64,000 nucleotides of DNA from Tolypeutes matacus (lineage: Eukaryota > Chordata > Mammalia > Cingulata > Chlamyphoridae): contig JAKSZT010053887.1 of assembly GCA_026826555.1 (NCBI GenBank), positions 65,593,653 through 65,657,652 of the forward strand, in the 5' to 3' direction. The notes below the pieces were generated by a model. That model saw nothing but the letters and a program-made list of their open reading frames with translations, was not told the origin of the DNA and did no database searches. Both the position numbers and the translations under genes were made by a program. Below are positions 31,436 to 44,199 of this stretch, one piece after another; the stretch's first letter is position 1; every line of letters begins with the position of its first letter.

Positions 31436-32569
31436 GTGAAACATAATCACAGAATAAAATGACTGGCTGTTGGAAGGAAAGGCTAATTATTTTGACTAGT
31501 CAGGGAGAGTTTATTTGGGAGATACTTTTGATATATAACTAAATGATAAGAAGAATCCCATCCTACGGTGTCATAGGGACATTGTCAGGATCAGAATATT
31601 GCAATCAAAGTAAAGAACAATTTCAAAGATCCAAGGATAGTAAAACCTTTGACAAATTATAAGAAGTCCTTGAGACTGATATGGCATTTAAGGGGCCACT
31701 TTTAAGCCATGGCACGGTTTGGGAAGCCATTGAGTGTTCTTAGAAGAAGTTGAGTGTCAATATATTTAATAGAAATATATTCAATGGGGGCGAATGAGAC
31801 CAAAGAAGATCAGGTAGCTTTTTTAGTATTCCAGATAATAGATGATGATACTTGAACTGAGGTGATGCAATAGAGATAAACATACAGATGGATGCAAGAT
31901 ATATATTTTAAAGTAAAACAGACAGTCTTTGCTAATGAATTATATCTGGAGGGATATGGCAAACTTTGTCATACTTTAGCTACCAATATTTTTTAACACA
32001 TTTCTATATTTTGGTAATTTGTCAATCATAAGTACCCTCTGTTCAAGGAGAAGCCTGAAAACTCACTTCACTACACTCCCCAGAGGCAAAGACCAGGGAT
32101 GTGGCCTAGGTAATGCCAGTTGGATATACAGATGACAGACTGGTACAGAAGAGCACAACCTGAGAGAGCAGGTACAAATGTGCCATCCTAAAAGTGAGAT
32201 AAGAGCATGTGTCAATTAATAGGGAATGTTCAACTATATTGAATTTTACTGGGAGGATTGCATACAAAGAGTATGAAGATGTGATCATTCTTTTGAAAAT
32301 GAAGAGGCATGTAGAGATGTACAATTGCAAGCTTGATTTGAATGGGATATGACTTGGATGAGATGTTAGGAAGAGAAAATAGTAACTAGAAAATGATATA
32401 TTTTACATTAATTTTTGCTGTTAAAGATGCAGAGGAATTGGGTGGTAACTACAGGAAGAAAGAGGCTTAAAGATTAGAGATATTAAAATCATGTTTGTAC
32501 ATTTGTATGATTTAGAAGAGAGGAAGATGTTGCTAATGCAAGAGAAGGATGTTAGATTCATTATTCACT
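31436..32569. other. Unassigned DNA
   Basis: No confident repeat and no gene. The minus-strand frame 32106-32330 has no recognisable motif. Confidence 0.4.
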
Positions 32570-32720
32570 TTTTTTCAGCAACAATCTATTGAGTACCTAT
32601 TACATACCTGGCACTGTTCTAGACCCTGGGGATATGACACTTTCTACTTGGGATGATAAGGAATAAACAAAGAGCATTAAGTAAAATATATGGTACTTTA
32701 GATTGCTAAGGAGAAAAATA
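32570..32720 (-). repeat. L2-like relic, minus strand
   Basis: CTATTGAGTACCTATTACAT, CCTGGCACTGTTCTAGACCC and TGGGGATATGACAC are the reverse complement of the LINE2-type 3' end, in order. Confidence 0.6.
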
Positions 32721-33914
32721 ATAAAGACAATTTAGATTGGGTGAACAGGTAAGGCCTCACTGAGAAAGTTATTTTGAATAAAGCTCTGAAGAAGTTATGG
32801 ACTATATTATGTGAATATCTGGGGTAAAATCTTTCCAGGGAGAGGGAAACTATTAAAGGATATTGTTCAGAGGAATGGCATAATTCCAAGATATTTTGAA
32901 AGTAGAATTAACATGAATTGCTTATGTATTAAATGTGGTACAAGAGAGAAAGGAGTCAAGTATGATTTACGGCCATTTGAGCAATCAGAGGAATGGACAG
33001 GCCATTTACTTAGATGTAGACAACTCATGGTGGATTAATTTAGGGTGCATTTTGTGAACATTGAAAAGCTGATTCTAAAATTCATAGAGAAATGCCAATG
33101 ACCATCTCTACTTGAATACCCCTAAAACACATCAAATTCTACACATTAAATACTAAGCTCATCATCTCATCTACCTCCAAAATTCTTATCCCCTATAATC
33201 TTATCTTGATGAGTGGTATAGTTATGCAAACTGGACCAAATCAGAAATCAGGATATAATTTTATTTCCTTTTTCCTTTGTCCCTATATTCAATCACTCAC
33301 CAGATTCTGTTTTATCTCTATACTCTCATAGTTAGTATTTAATTTCCTTTATCAGTTCCAACTGGGAATATCATAACAACTTTCATGATATCACTCTTGA
33401 CTACATTCATTCTTTTTTTCATGCTGCTGCTAATTGGATTATGTCAAATTCAGTTCTTAAAATCATTTATATGATAAAATACCTATCCTATTAAGGATGT
33501 AGTATATAATGAACACTGTGATAGATAATTTAAATGCATTATCTCAGTTAAAAAGCCCAAAAGCTTTGCATAACTTGCAAGATAATGTCTACAAGTCTTC
33601 TTGTATTATATAATGTCCTTTATAATTTGATTCCACAGATTTCTTATCTCTTCCCATTTCAGACATCACAATCTAGGTAAATTGAATTATTTGCTGTTCT
33701 CTGAATAACAGATGATCTCTTTGGACCTTTGTCTAAGTTGCTTCCTCTGCCTGAACCCCCTTTTCCAATCTCTCCTTGCTAGTTTCTACACACATAGGAC
33801 AAACCCTGTGTCCCTGGACTGTGCTTCAAAGTGCCCATAGCACAAGCACACTCTAATGTTGTCATCTGTTTACCTGTTTTACTCTGAACTAGAAAAACGT
33901 TAAAGGTGGTGCAG
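32721..33914. other. Unassigned DNA
   Basis: No gene or confident repeat. A weak MIR/L2-like patch (33505-33590) and the generic words around 33700-33860 resemble old transposon sequence without a firm assignment. Confidence 0.4.
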
Positions 33915-34208
33915 TAGCATTTTTGATGTGTCATTATGGCTAGGCTACAGCCCCTATATATTAAATTAAAAATTAATCTAGGTGTTGCTTTGAAGGTATT
34001 TTTCAGATACCTAATCAGTTGACAGTAAATAAGGGAGATTATCCTGGATAAACTGGGTGAGCTTAACTGAAGTGCTGAGGTTTCCCCTAGAGGGAGAAAT
34101 TCTGTCCACAGACTAGAGTTTTAACTTGTTTCAACCCATGTCCATAGAGTTTCATCATGCCTGTGATCTTCCAAACTGGTTCTTCTTCTCTGGTTGACAC
34201 TGACTGAT
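33915..34208 (+). mobile_element. Old ERVL/MaLR-class LTR relic, plus strand
   Basis: AAATTAATCTAGGTGTTGCT, TTGAAGGTATTTTTCAGATA, ACCTAATCAGTTGACAGTAA, GGGAGATTATCCTGGATAAA and the end TTCTCTGGTTGACACTGACT follow the order of a common old mammalian LTR. Its relative at 53878-54311 is less decayed. Confidence 0.55.
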
Positions 34209-36109
34209 ATAAATGAGTATCAATTATTATTTGTTGTTAATTTCCTGCATAAAACCCAGTACCTAGCAAATCTTATGTACTCAACATACTTTGAAATGAG
34301 TAAAAATGAAAGAATAAATCAATTTGGGAACAGCTCAGACTTCTGTCAGCAACTAGACTACCGAGAGACCCTTGGAGAAAATTACTCACTATCAAGTTGG
34401 TATCACCACAAATATAAGCCTCTAAAAATTGCTTGGGATACTTTTTAACTTTCTCTGAACTACTCACTCTCCATTCCACTCAGTGAAAATGTTCTTTATT
34501 TTTCTAGTGTTCCTCAATAATCTGTAGTCCCTTATTTTTAGCTCATAATTGAGCCTCAGGTCTCTGGGGAAGAATATACTCCTCTAGCCAACTGTACTTC
34601 TTTGTCTCAAGTTTCAATAGAAGTTTCTTCATTTCAGTCCAAACCTGAATTCCAAATCTTGTTCTAAATTATATTGTAATGAACACATAATCAAGAAGAG
34701 AAAACTCCTTAAAAAATAAAGCTCAAAGATCTCCTGTTCCGTATATTAATACTATATCTGACCCAACTCTAAACTTGAAAAATATGACTCAAGTCTCTAC
34801 TGAATAAAGGCATATTAGCATGTGATTGCAGGTATGCAAATAGAGAGGTTTAATGTAAGAACAAATGCACCATAAGTGTTAGTTTCCTTTTTTTTCTATC
34901 TTTGAAAAACACTTAGCAATCTCTGATGTTTTGTGTGTGTGTATGTGGTTTCTAGAAGCTCTCTCTATTTATTTACTGAATTTTTGAATACTTAAGGTAA
35001 ATATATTCCAAGGCATTTGGAATCTTAGCTTGAATCTTTGTTTCTTCATTATTTCAGTTTCCATAATTTCTGTTATAAAATTGTATTGTTTTGCAACATA
35101 TTAAATATTAAACCATATTCTCATTGATATATATTTATTTATGGATAGAAAGAATAAATTCTTCCTAAAATAAATTAAGATGAATCACTTTAGAAATTAA
35201 AATAAAATTTAAGCCTAAGTTTATTTTTAAATGACAGCACAGAAATAAACAAAATTGTTAAGCAAATGTTAGTTTATTTAATTAGATCAATTTTTATATT
35301 CTAAATGTATTGAGCGTATGCTTATTTCATAACTGTCTTCATTGTGGTTCTTTGTGGTCAGTTATTCAGTGGAACAATAGCTCAACCCTTTATTGTACTT
35401 CATTCAGAAATACAGCTATAACAGAAGGAATCTGTAGAAAGCTCATTGGGTTAGACACAAACTGGTAATTTAATTGGCAACAGAACAAGAAACCTACTCA
35501 GGCTACATATGCCATGCTACAGCACCTGACAAAAATTACATATTTTAATTTTTTCTGAAGAACTTGACTTCAATATAATACTCATGTAGCTGTGCAGGAA
35601 TAGATGTTATCTGCTAAGCGTCCATAAAAGGAATGGGGCATTCCCTCCAGCCCTCATATACATGTTCATTGAAAAGCAGTGACCATCATTGTTTGGATTT
35701 TTAAAATGACACTGTTTACTTTTCTGGTAAATGAAATTCAAATTTTCAAACAAGTCAGCCTCCACTGTCTAATCCTAAATGTAGGGGCAGCTTTATCACT
35801 TACATTTGGCTTGTCAGGCTATATAATCCTATTTGGCTGATTTAATTCACTGAAAGAAGTAATTTTCTAAATAATACCTATTGGCCTGAAAGAGTTAAGG
35901 TGCTGCCAGATGGGTGGTTTTATCCTCTCTCCCTGACAAAATCATGTCAGGATTCTTACTATGGATTTAGATTCACAAAAACAGACAACACACAAATAAG
36001 CAAATGGATTATACTCTTCCTCTACTGGATAGGCTTCTCTTAATCTTTACAGCCAGAACATAAAAAGAAGGATTTCTATTATATTAACAATCGATATTTA
36101 AAAACTTCT
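34209..36109. other. Mostly unassigned DNA; candidate conserved block at 35560-35980
   Basis: An L2-like 3' end in plus orientation may lie at 34240-34310 (CCCAGTACCTAGCAAATCTT). The rest has no recognisable repeat. The part 35560-35980 is free of homopolymers and holds SOX-like (CATTGTTTGG near 35690) and TEAD-like (GGAATG/CATTCC near 35629-35645) words. It looks like non-coding DNA worth an alignment. No gene was seen. Confidence 0.4.
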
Positions 36110-38580
36110 GTATTGTGAAGTGTAATACATATACAGAAAAGTGCACACAAAAAATCTATAGTTCAATAAATTGAGACTACCCATGGAACAATCATTCAGG
36201 TCAAGGGATAGAACGTGGCCAGCGCTCAGAATCACCTCTTCATTCCTCACTCCATTCTCCTCCCCAAAGGTAACGACTCTCCCATAGTTTGTTTTATTTT
36301 GCCAGTTTTAGAATTCTTTATTAATGGAACAATACAATATGTATTCCTGGGTATCTGACTTACATATTTAAGATTCATACATATTATTTTGTGTAGCCAT
36401 AATTCATTAATTTTCATTGCTCCCATAACTTCTGTTGTATAAGGGCAGCAATGAACATTCTTATGCAGTCTGCATGCATTTCTGAAGCTATATACCAAGG
36501 AATGAAAATGTTGGCTCATAAGGTATGCAGATATGCAACGTTAGTAGATAATGCTAACCTGTTTTCCAAAATGTACCAATTTACCCTCCCGCCAGAAGTG
36601 TTTGCTATTTTCTGATATTCCATATATTCTCCAATACTCAGTATTTTAGTTCTTTAAATTTTAGTCATTGTGATAGGTGAAAAATGGTGTAGTGGTTTGA
36701 AGCTGTATGAATTCCAGAAAAACCTGTTCTTTAATCTAACCCATCGCTCTGGGTATAAACCCATTGTAAGTAGAACTTTTTGATGAGGTTACTTCGGTTA
36801 AGGTATGTCCTTACCTCAATCAGGATGGGTCTTAATCCTTTTACCAGAGTCCTTTATAAGAGAATGAAATACAGACAAAGAGAGAGAAAGCCAGGGAAGC
36901 AAGAAGCTGAAGTCAACAAAACCTGAAAGGGAAGGGAGAGATCAGCAGATACTGCCATGTGCCTTGCCATGTGACTTGTGACAGAGAAGTCAAGGATTGC
37001 CAGCAACCAGTCTTTGGGAAGAAAGCATCACCTTGATGATGCCTTAATCTGGATATTTTCCTGGCAACAAAATCTGAGCAAATAAATTCCCACTGTTTAA
37101 GACAAACCATTTCATGGCATTTGCTTAAGCAGCCTAGGAAAGTAAACAAATGGCATCTTGTTGAAGACTTTCTTTATATTTCTCTGAGTATTACTGAATT
37201 GCACACCTTTTATTTGTTTATAAATTTTAATTTTCTTTTTTTAAGTACCTCTTCATGACTCTTGCTCATTTTTCTATTGGGTGGTTACCTTATATATTCT
37301 AGCCTTTTGTTTGTCAGTTACATGTGTTAAAGATATTTTCTCTCATTTTGTTTTATATTTTTAACCTGTTTATAGTATATCATTCAGAATAGGGGTCCTT
37401 AAGGTAATATAGTCAAATATAACATTCTTCATCTTTATAGCTATTGCTTTTGGGAGTACTATATAAGAAATTTTTCCTTGTCCCAGTATCATCAAGATAT
37501 TTCACTCTTTTATCTTCTGGAAGCTCTATTTCATGCACACCACTTTTACATATTAAAATCCACCTGGAATTGATTTGGGGGTATGGTGTGATACAGTGGC
37601 CAGGTTTCAATTTTTTCTCAAATTGAGAGTCAGTTGATTTATTAAAATTATCATACTTCCACCACTACTCTTCACTACCACCATAAATCAAGTATACACA
37701 TATACATGTGTTCTTTGTTCCATTTCATCGGCCTATATATTTAAACTTGCTTTAATAACACAGTTCCTTATTTACAGTAGCATTGTAAAGATACTTTCTG
37801 AAAGTTCTCAAACAATGTTATTTTCCATTAGGAGTGTTTTGTCTAACAATGGCCATTGGCGTTTTTCTATGAATTTTAGATTCAGCTTGTCTTGTCAATG
37901 TTCACAAAATGTCCGTTGATCTTTTGACTCAGACTGCAATTTATCTATCTAATAGTTTGTGGGGAATATTACACCTTTTCCAGAGGCAATCTTCTAATCC
38001 ATGAACAAAGTATGCCTGTTTGTATGCCAGTAATATTTTAAGTTGTCTGGATACAGTTCTTATGCCTTTTTTCGCTAGTCTAATTCCTAGGTAGTTCATA
38101 TATTTCATGCACTGAAGATGGTGTCTCTTAAAAGACATTTCATTTTGCTATTTCTATTTGGTAAGTAGATATACTTTTGATATATTTATATTGAGCTTGC
38201 ATCCAGTAATCTTAGTAAGCACATGTGTTAATTCTCATACTTTATTTGCAGATTTGTTTCTATTTTATATGTATATTATTATGCCTTTAAATAATGACAC
38301 TTTTATTTATTTTACAATCCTTTTTACTGCTTATTTTTCATGCTTTTATTACATAAGGTAAGACCTCTAGTAAGATGCTGAATAAAAGTAGTGATGTATC
38401 CTTATATTTTTATTTCAAATAAAAAGCTTTCAACAGTTGATCATTAAGTATGAGATCAGCTGGGACTTTATGTAGATAATCTGTATCATATTAAGGAAGG
38501 TTCCTTCAATTCCTAGTTTCCTAAGAGTTTTATTCATGAATGAATATTTAATTTATTATTTTTTGCATATATTATGGTCA
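36110..38580 (-). mobile_element. Old L1, 3' UTR and ORF2 end, minus strand, split by a solo LTR
   Basis: Left part (36110-36687) is the 3' UTR in reverse (TTCCCTCCC-type words replaced by ACTCCATTCTCCTCCCCAAA; ATTCTTATGCAGTCTGCATG). Right part (37154-38580) continues upstream into ORF2: GGAATTGATTTGGGGGTATG, TTAGATTCAGCTTGTCTTGT, CTTCTAATCCATGAACAAAG, AGATGCTGAATAAAAGTAGT. The ORF2 frame is thoroughly broken. An LTR with its own target duplication separates the two parts. Confidence 0.75.
36683..37153 (+). mobile_element. Solo MaLR LTR, plus strand, with 5-bp target duplication
   Basis: LTR 36688-37148, starting TGTAGTGGTTTGAAG and ending GGAAAGTAAACA. AATGG at 36683-36687 is repeated exactly at 37149-37153. 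It is related to the LTRs of provirus A: both have TCTTAATCCTTTTACCAGAG-type sequence, a TATA-like TTTATAAG near 36853, and AATAAA near 37081. The internal part was lost by LTR-LTR recombination. Confidence 0.82.
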
Positions 38581-40565
38581 TATACTATGGAAATGAGAAG
38601 GAAAACACCCAGAAAACATGCAGGTTAATACTTACATATAACCTTGGTACATACCTTATCCTATTTATGTCTTTCAAAGCCTGAAAAGAGAAAAAATAGC
38701 CTATTTTATGTGCCATACACCATAGAAAAGATGTTTACATTTAGTAAGAACCACAATTCTTTAAGGTAGGTGTTAATAGATGAAGAAACTAAACTTTGGA
38801 GATGTTAAGTGATTTGCCTATGGTTTCAGAGTAAGAAAGAAAAAGTCAGAATTTAAACACAGGTCTTATTGACTTCCAAGCTAGGCCTCTATTTTTCTAA
38901 TTTGTACTTATACTTTTGTAGGAGATATGAAACTCCACATGTCTTTAGTCTATACCTTTTCTCATTTGAAGTTTTATATCTGGCTTCTATCTCATTGACT
39001 AAAGTCATTTTTCACAAGTTTAAATATCTAGAGCTGAAGAATTTTCACAGGCCACCAAAAATTTATATTTTTCTTTAAATATTACATATTATATTAGGTC
39101 AAAGTAGGACTCTTCTTCTTATCCTATCCCCTCTATTCCAGCTAAAATTAGTATGAAAACAGGAGTTGTTTCATTTCTTGATCCTATGTGGGTGCCACTT
39201 CAAATACTTAATTGCCCCAAAGTACAAGATATTGTATAGTGGTTATTTAAATAAGATTGTTGGATAAGGAGAAGGAAGACTTATGTAGAGGAATGGGCTA
39301 ATAAGAAGAATATTAATCCTATTTACACCTGGTAAACACTTATTATTTGACAAGTCCCTTATAGAGAGCTTTGCATATATTATCTAATTAATAATGACAT
39401 GGATCACTAATCTTCACCTTAGCACTATGAAATATGTAGTGTATTGTCCTTATTTTATAAATGATGAAACAAAATAGAGCAGACGTGAGCATACTTTTAA
39501 TGTAGTAACAATTTTGAGTAGTGGTGTTTGTACTTTAGATCAGTAATTCCCAAGCCTTAGAGTACACTATCCTGGGATTTTATTAAAATGCAGGTTCTAA
39601 TTCAGTAGGTCTTAGCTGGAATGTGAGATTCTGCATACTAATAAGCTCCAGAAGCCATATTTTGAAAAACAAGGCATTAAATCACTCATTTTTCCTTCAT
39701 GTTATGGTCCATTCCTAAAGAGTCTTCATACATTAAGTAAAAATCAACCCAGTATTAAATATTTAAATGTATCAAATAAATGTTGATGATAAAATACATT
39801 TCAAAAATCAAAAGACTAATTCTATGAAGACAGTTCAAGTTAGAAAAATTTAAGTAAACACACCACCTTCACCCCTGTCACTCAATATGCTTTCCATATA
39901 CACAAAGGACTCTAGCATCTATGCATGCCCTGTTCACAGACCAATAACAGGAGCTATAATTTAAAAGCATTTACTATGTTCCAGAAACTATATTAAAGTT
40001 TTAAGAGAATTACTCCATTCAGTTCTATGAGCAATCTTCGAGGTGTTATTATTACCCTAATTTTACATATAAATAGGAACATTAAAAATTTAATTGATCA
40101 ATGTCAGCAGCCTTGACTAATTTCTGAGTCTTCTGATAAAAACCTTGTCTACCAATCTCACTGCCCATTCTGCTCTATGCTTTGCCTCCTGGATATTAAG
40201 TACAAAGATCTTTCTGATTTAGCATCTTGGTACAGAGTTCACAGTGGGAATCTTATAAGATAGGCTGCGGCAGACAGTGGAATAGAAGTGCAGTGGAAGA
40301 ATCAAAATCATGTTCAAGCTGGAACTGGATTATGTTATAGCCAAGATCACAGCTATTAAATTGTATCCAGGTTCAAGACAACAAACAAAAGAATGAGTGA
40401 CAGAAAGAGAATATGGCAGGATACAAAGCAGGAAAGATCAAGTACATGAATCTCATTATAGCAAGAACCAAAGGATAAATGAAAGCGTTTTCATGGTCCA
40501 TGTTGACTTGTTATTGACTCAGTAATACAGGAGCACATCTGATAATTGATAACTTAATAGACTGT
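38581..40565. other. Unassigned DNA with MIR-like patches
   Basis: MIR-like reverse-complement words occur at about 38700-38880 (TTAATAGATGAAGAAACTAA, TTAAGTGATTTGCCTATGGT), 39330-39490 and 39970-40110 (TTACTATGTTCCAGAAACTA). The rest is unassigned. The plus frame 38869-39078 has no known motif. No gene was seen. Confidence 0.45.
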
Positions 40566-41371
40566 GCAAGGTTGCACTGTTGTGAAACATTTGTTAGGAA
40601 TTATGAAAGAATATCATCAAAATATTACTACAGTATTAACTATAGTCTGTACCTTACATTTGCTGTATTTTTCCCCCAACCCACCCTATTATTATTATTT
40701 TTTATTTATTTACTTTTATCCATTTTTACTACCCCCACCCCACCCTGTTTTTGCTGTTTTTGTGTCCATTAGCTGGGTAATTCTCTGTGTCTGTTTCCTG
40801 CCCTCTCTTCTCATCCTTCACCTCTTGTTTTCACCAGGATTTGATCGGAGACTCCAATGTGGGAGAGAGGCATCTTACCACCTGCGCCACCTTAGTTCCT
40901 GGTTTTTTGGTGTGTCTCATCTTGGCTTTCCCTTGTGTCACTCTCCTATTACATCATCACCTTGCTGCATGGCTCTGCAGGGCCTGACGGTGCACCCACA
41001 TGAGGGGCCTGGGGGCTCACCCATTGGCGAGGCCTGGTGGAGCGCCCATGCGCCTTCTATATTTTTTTTTTTTTTAATTTTTACCAGGAGGTCCTTGGGA
41101 TCAAACCCAGGTCCCTCCATATGGAGACGGATGCCCGACCATTTGAGCCACATCTGTCCCCCTGCTATATCTCTTAAGATTGACCAAAGATACCTAGAGT
41201 TAAGTAATTTCCCATACAGGATGGTCATATAATAAATCAGGCTTAGTCTATCACCAGCATCCTAAAAACCAGACCTAGGGAGAAAAACTAGGTCCGGGGG
41301 CACATACATGGTTTCTAATATAACAAATGTTTAGCCTACCCTGATTATCACAAAATCAGGACAGCGAGAAT
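40566..41371 (-). mobile_element. Composite SINE/VNTR/L1-tail retroposon, copy 2 (tail truncated)
   Basis: Same order as copy 1 on the minus strand: the 205-bp 5' segment (41371-41160), SINE head (about 41155-41075), about three 25-bp units (about 41054-40978), second tRNA-like block (about 40900-40838), A-rich stretch (40710-40685), and the L1 3' end. The L1 tail stops at about 40566, so the last 190 bp are missing. Its 5' boundary (near GACAGCGAGAATATTTG) coincides with that of copy 1 to within about three bases. I found no clear target duplication. The plus-strand frame 40564-41232 (222 codons), the longest in the window, lies wholly in this element and is not a gene. Confidence 0.72.
40978..41054 (-). 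repeat. 25-bp tandem units inside composite 2 (about 3 units)
   Basis: GCCTGACGGTGCACCCACAT, CCTGGGGGCTCACCCATTGG and CCTGGTGGAGCGCCCATGCG begin successive 25-bp units, homologous to those at 1435-1680 but far fewer. Confidence 0.7.
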
Positions 41372-41519
41372 ATTTGTATACTACCTCTAATTTCAAAGTC
41401 AGCAAAGGCATATAGAGACTCTCATGTTTCAAATTTCTCCTGTCTTTCCTTCTGTCATGTTCCTCTAACTCTCTCTCTCTTTCTCTCACCTGTTCTAAGA
41501 AAAATGTCTCTTATTCTAA

Positions 41520-41700
41520 GGATTTATATGATTTAGATTAGGTGTGCCTGAATGATCCAGGGTCCTCTCCTCATCTCAAGTTCTGTAAACTTAAATCATA
41601 TCTGCAAAATCCCTTTCTGTGCAATATCACTTGTTCACAGGCTCTGGGGATGAGGATGTGACATCTTTAAGGAAACATTTTTCTGTCTTCCACAAGCCTG
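41520..41700 (-). mobile_element. MLT1-like LTR fragment, minus strand
   Basis: AAATCATATCTGCAAAATCC, CTTGTTCACAGGCTCTGGGG and ATGAGGATGTGACATCTTTA match part of the MLT1 LTR in reverse order. The remaining 300 bp up to 42232 are unassigned. Confidence 0.5.
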
Positions 41701-42227
41701 CTATGTGAGATGCAGCTTATTTTAGTTAGGTTTATTAGCCACAAGAATGGAACACAATAGTTGAAACATTTAAAGAAATTGTTAAATTTTGTGAGCTTGC
41801 TCTCAGAATTTGAAGGAGGGCTGGAAAGTTGGGCTTAAAAGATATACAGCTAGAAACAATACCCAAACTACTCCATTGATCTGCTCACAGGCATGACACC
41901 AGAACAGGCGTTATAAACAATGACCATGGGACACTATTCCCAGCCATTCTGCCATGGTTGTTTCTCAGATTCAATGTCTATGCCAAGATATGCTATTCAC
42001 TAGGTATGAATTCCTCAAAAAGACATGCTTCCACTGTTTCTTCCCTGTTGATTTAAAGTATTGTGGAGTTACATTTCATTGGGGAACTCTGTCTCTTAGC
42101 TACTAGGAAGGCTGGGAAATTCAATCTTGGATTCTTTTGTGTTGTCAATTTTACCATATATAGAAGATATAGAAAAAAATGTGCTGTACCACAATTATGA
42201 CAGTACATCCTCTATGATTCTCCTCCT

Positions 42228-42681
42228 CAGATTGCTTTAGTTTCCCTTCTGCTATTACAAATATCATACAATGGGTTGACTTAACTACAGGAATTTATTG
42301 GCTCTAAGTTTCAGAGTCTAGAAAGCTTGATTCTTCCCAAGATTGGTATCTTCTGACTGGCCATGAATCTTTGGGGTAACTTGGCTTTTCCATCACATAG
42401 CAGAGGATATGGTGGTATCTTTTCCTTTTTCTTCCATGTTCAGTTGACTTCCAACTTCTGTCTGCTCCCATGTCTTCTCTTTCTCTGTGGCCTTCTCTAT
42501 AAGGCCTCCAATGATAGGATTAAGACCCATCCAGATTTAGTTGGGCCATACCTTATTTGAAATACCTTTGTCAAAAGGTCCTATTTACAATGGGTTCACA
42601 CCCAAAGGAATGTATTAAGGTTAAGATGTTGTTGTTTTTTTTTCTTTCATGGGGTACACAAATCCAAGCCACCACACAGAC
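42228..42681 (-). mobile_element. Solo MaLR LTR, minus strand
   Basis: LTR 42233-42676 in reverse. The plus-strand left end is TGCTTTAGTTTCCCTTCTGC and the right end AATCCAAGCCACCACA. CAGAT at 42228-42232 and CAGAC at 42677-42681 form a likely 5-bp target duplication with one mismatch. Words such as GGATTAAGACCCATCCAGAT and AATTTATTGGCTCTAAGTTT tie it to the MaLR LTRs at 4913 and 36688. The plus frame 42363-42560 is incidental. Confidence 0.75.
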
Positions 42682-44100
42682 AGAGCTCTGAGAAAAGCAG
42701 TACCAGTCTGAATAGTTCTCATCTCTAAAGTAGAATAAGAATGGTTATCCAGGTCTCCTCATATACCCAGAGAGCTCTGCCTCCACCACGTTAGTAAAAT
42801 TCATGGCTGTATTTTGAAGAGATTACACCATTTAAAGGATCAATAAATCATAGAATCATAAAAGTTAAGTCTCAAATATATTTTAAGAGCTCTTATAATT
42901 CTTTAGTAGTGGTAGTTTTGATGTTTTTGATATTTGTTGAATTTCATATCAACTCAGGAAGTTTTTCCCCAGTTTTAGAGCCCTGAATCCTGTATCAAGT
43001 GATATTAATATTAGTCTGTGTTGCATACATTAAGTTTTAGATTATAAACTGCATTAATCATAGTAATATTTTCTATCATTATTGATGTTCATAAAATACT
43101 ATGAGGATGTACAATATTTATTGTTATCTTCATTTTACTGAAGAATAATCACTTCAATTTACTGCAGAATAAATAGGTTAGGTAGCAAAATAGAAGCCTT
43201 TTGATTTCTAGCCTAGTACTTCAATATTGCACCCTAGAGTATTAATTGTATAATTTTATTCAAGTAATCTCCACATTATATATACAACGTTTCAGAAGCA
43301 ATCTTGATCTGCTTAATTTCCCTATTCTATTAGCACAAATGCTACTAAATGCGTCTTTCTTCTTTTTAATCATTAATGATTGATTGTTAATAATAGATGT
43401 GTTTGCAATTACTATTTACTTCTTGGTATTCTTTTTAATAGAAGTGTTTGGTCCACCACTGGATCCAGTATTCTTTAAATAATGATCAAGCATTTAAATT
43501 AGGCAAGGCAGGTTTTAATCCCCTCTCTATCTTATTATTCTCATCTCTAGACATTACTATCTATCTCATGGAATTATACTGAGAATTAAGAGAGATAAAT
43601 TTACATCACTTAACTATTATTAATTCAACATAGGTTCTGAACTAGAAGAGAGATTAGAGAATGACAATGTTTAATATAATTTCCTGTATAATAGATGAGA
43701 AACAAGTGGCCCAATTGGTCAATGGATGAGTGTGGGTTCAAGGCAGGTAATAGCCAATATCTTCTCACATTTGTTTCAGGACTTTTCCTTAGAACAAAGA
43801 CAGTTACTTTTCACCAGAGTTTGGAGCACAAACTCTGTGGAAAAAGAAAATTTCCTTGGATAATATAATATTTCTCTCTGAGAATTGAGTCACTGGCCCT
43901 AATCATCAGCCTCTAATAAGATTATGATATATGTATAAACAGCAACATAAATGAATTTCCATAAATAGGAAATGGTGAAATCATACCACAAGAACAGATC
44001 AGGAGATTTGGTCAAGCTACTCGTTAAACTTAGCTAATTAAATAGCAGTTTGAATTCCCTGAGAAATACATCAATGAATTACTATGTTTTTGCTATGTCA
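42682..44100. other. Unassigned DNA
   Basis: No gene and no confident repeat. Weak MIR-like patches near 43075-43250 and 43640-43760. Confidence 0.4.
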
Positions 44101-44118
44101 CATAAAAATTCCAGATAG

Positions 44119-44132
44119 TCACTAGAGGGCGG
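44119..44132 (+). promoter_or_regulatory. CTCF-type binding motif
   Basis: TCACTAGAGGGCGG matches the vertebrate CTCF core CCASYAGRKGGCRS at 13 of 14 positions; only the first base differs. CpG is rare in this AT-rich neighbourhood, which makes the intact GGCGG notable. Orientation is plus. Occupancy cannot be inferred from sequence alone. Confidence 0.6.
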
Positions 44133-44199
44133 AGCATGGAGTCTTTAGCTTGGCTCAGATTCCTCTTCCATCCAGTTCCTAGATTTGGGTGCTTGTATT

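Noticed and set aside
34085..34098. Another CTCF-like word (CCCCTAGAGGGAGA)
   Set aside because: Three mismatches to the core, including the usually invariant C of GGC. Too weak.
40564..41232. Longest open frame in the window (222 codons, plus)
   Set aside because: It lies entirely inside composite retroposon copy 2, antisense to the SINE and L1 parts. The matching region of copy 1 has different frames, so there is no coding constraint.
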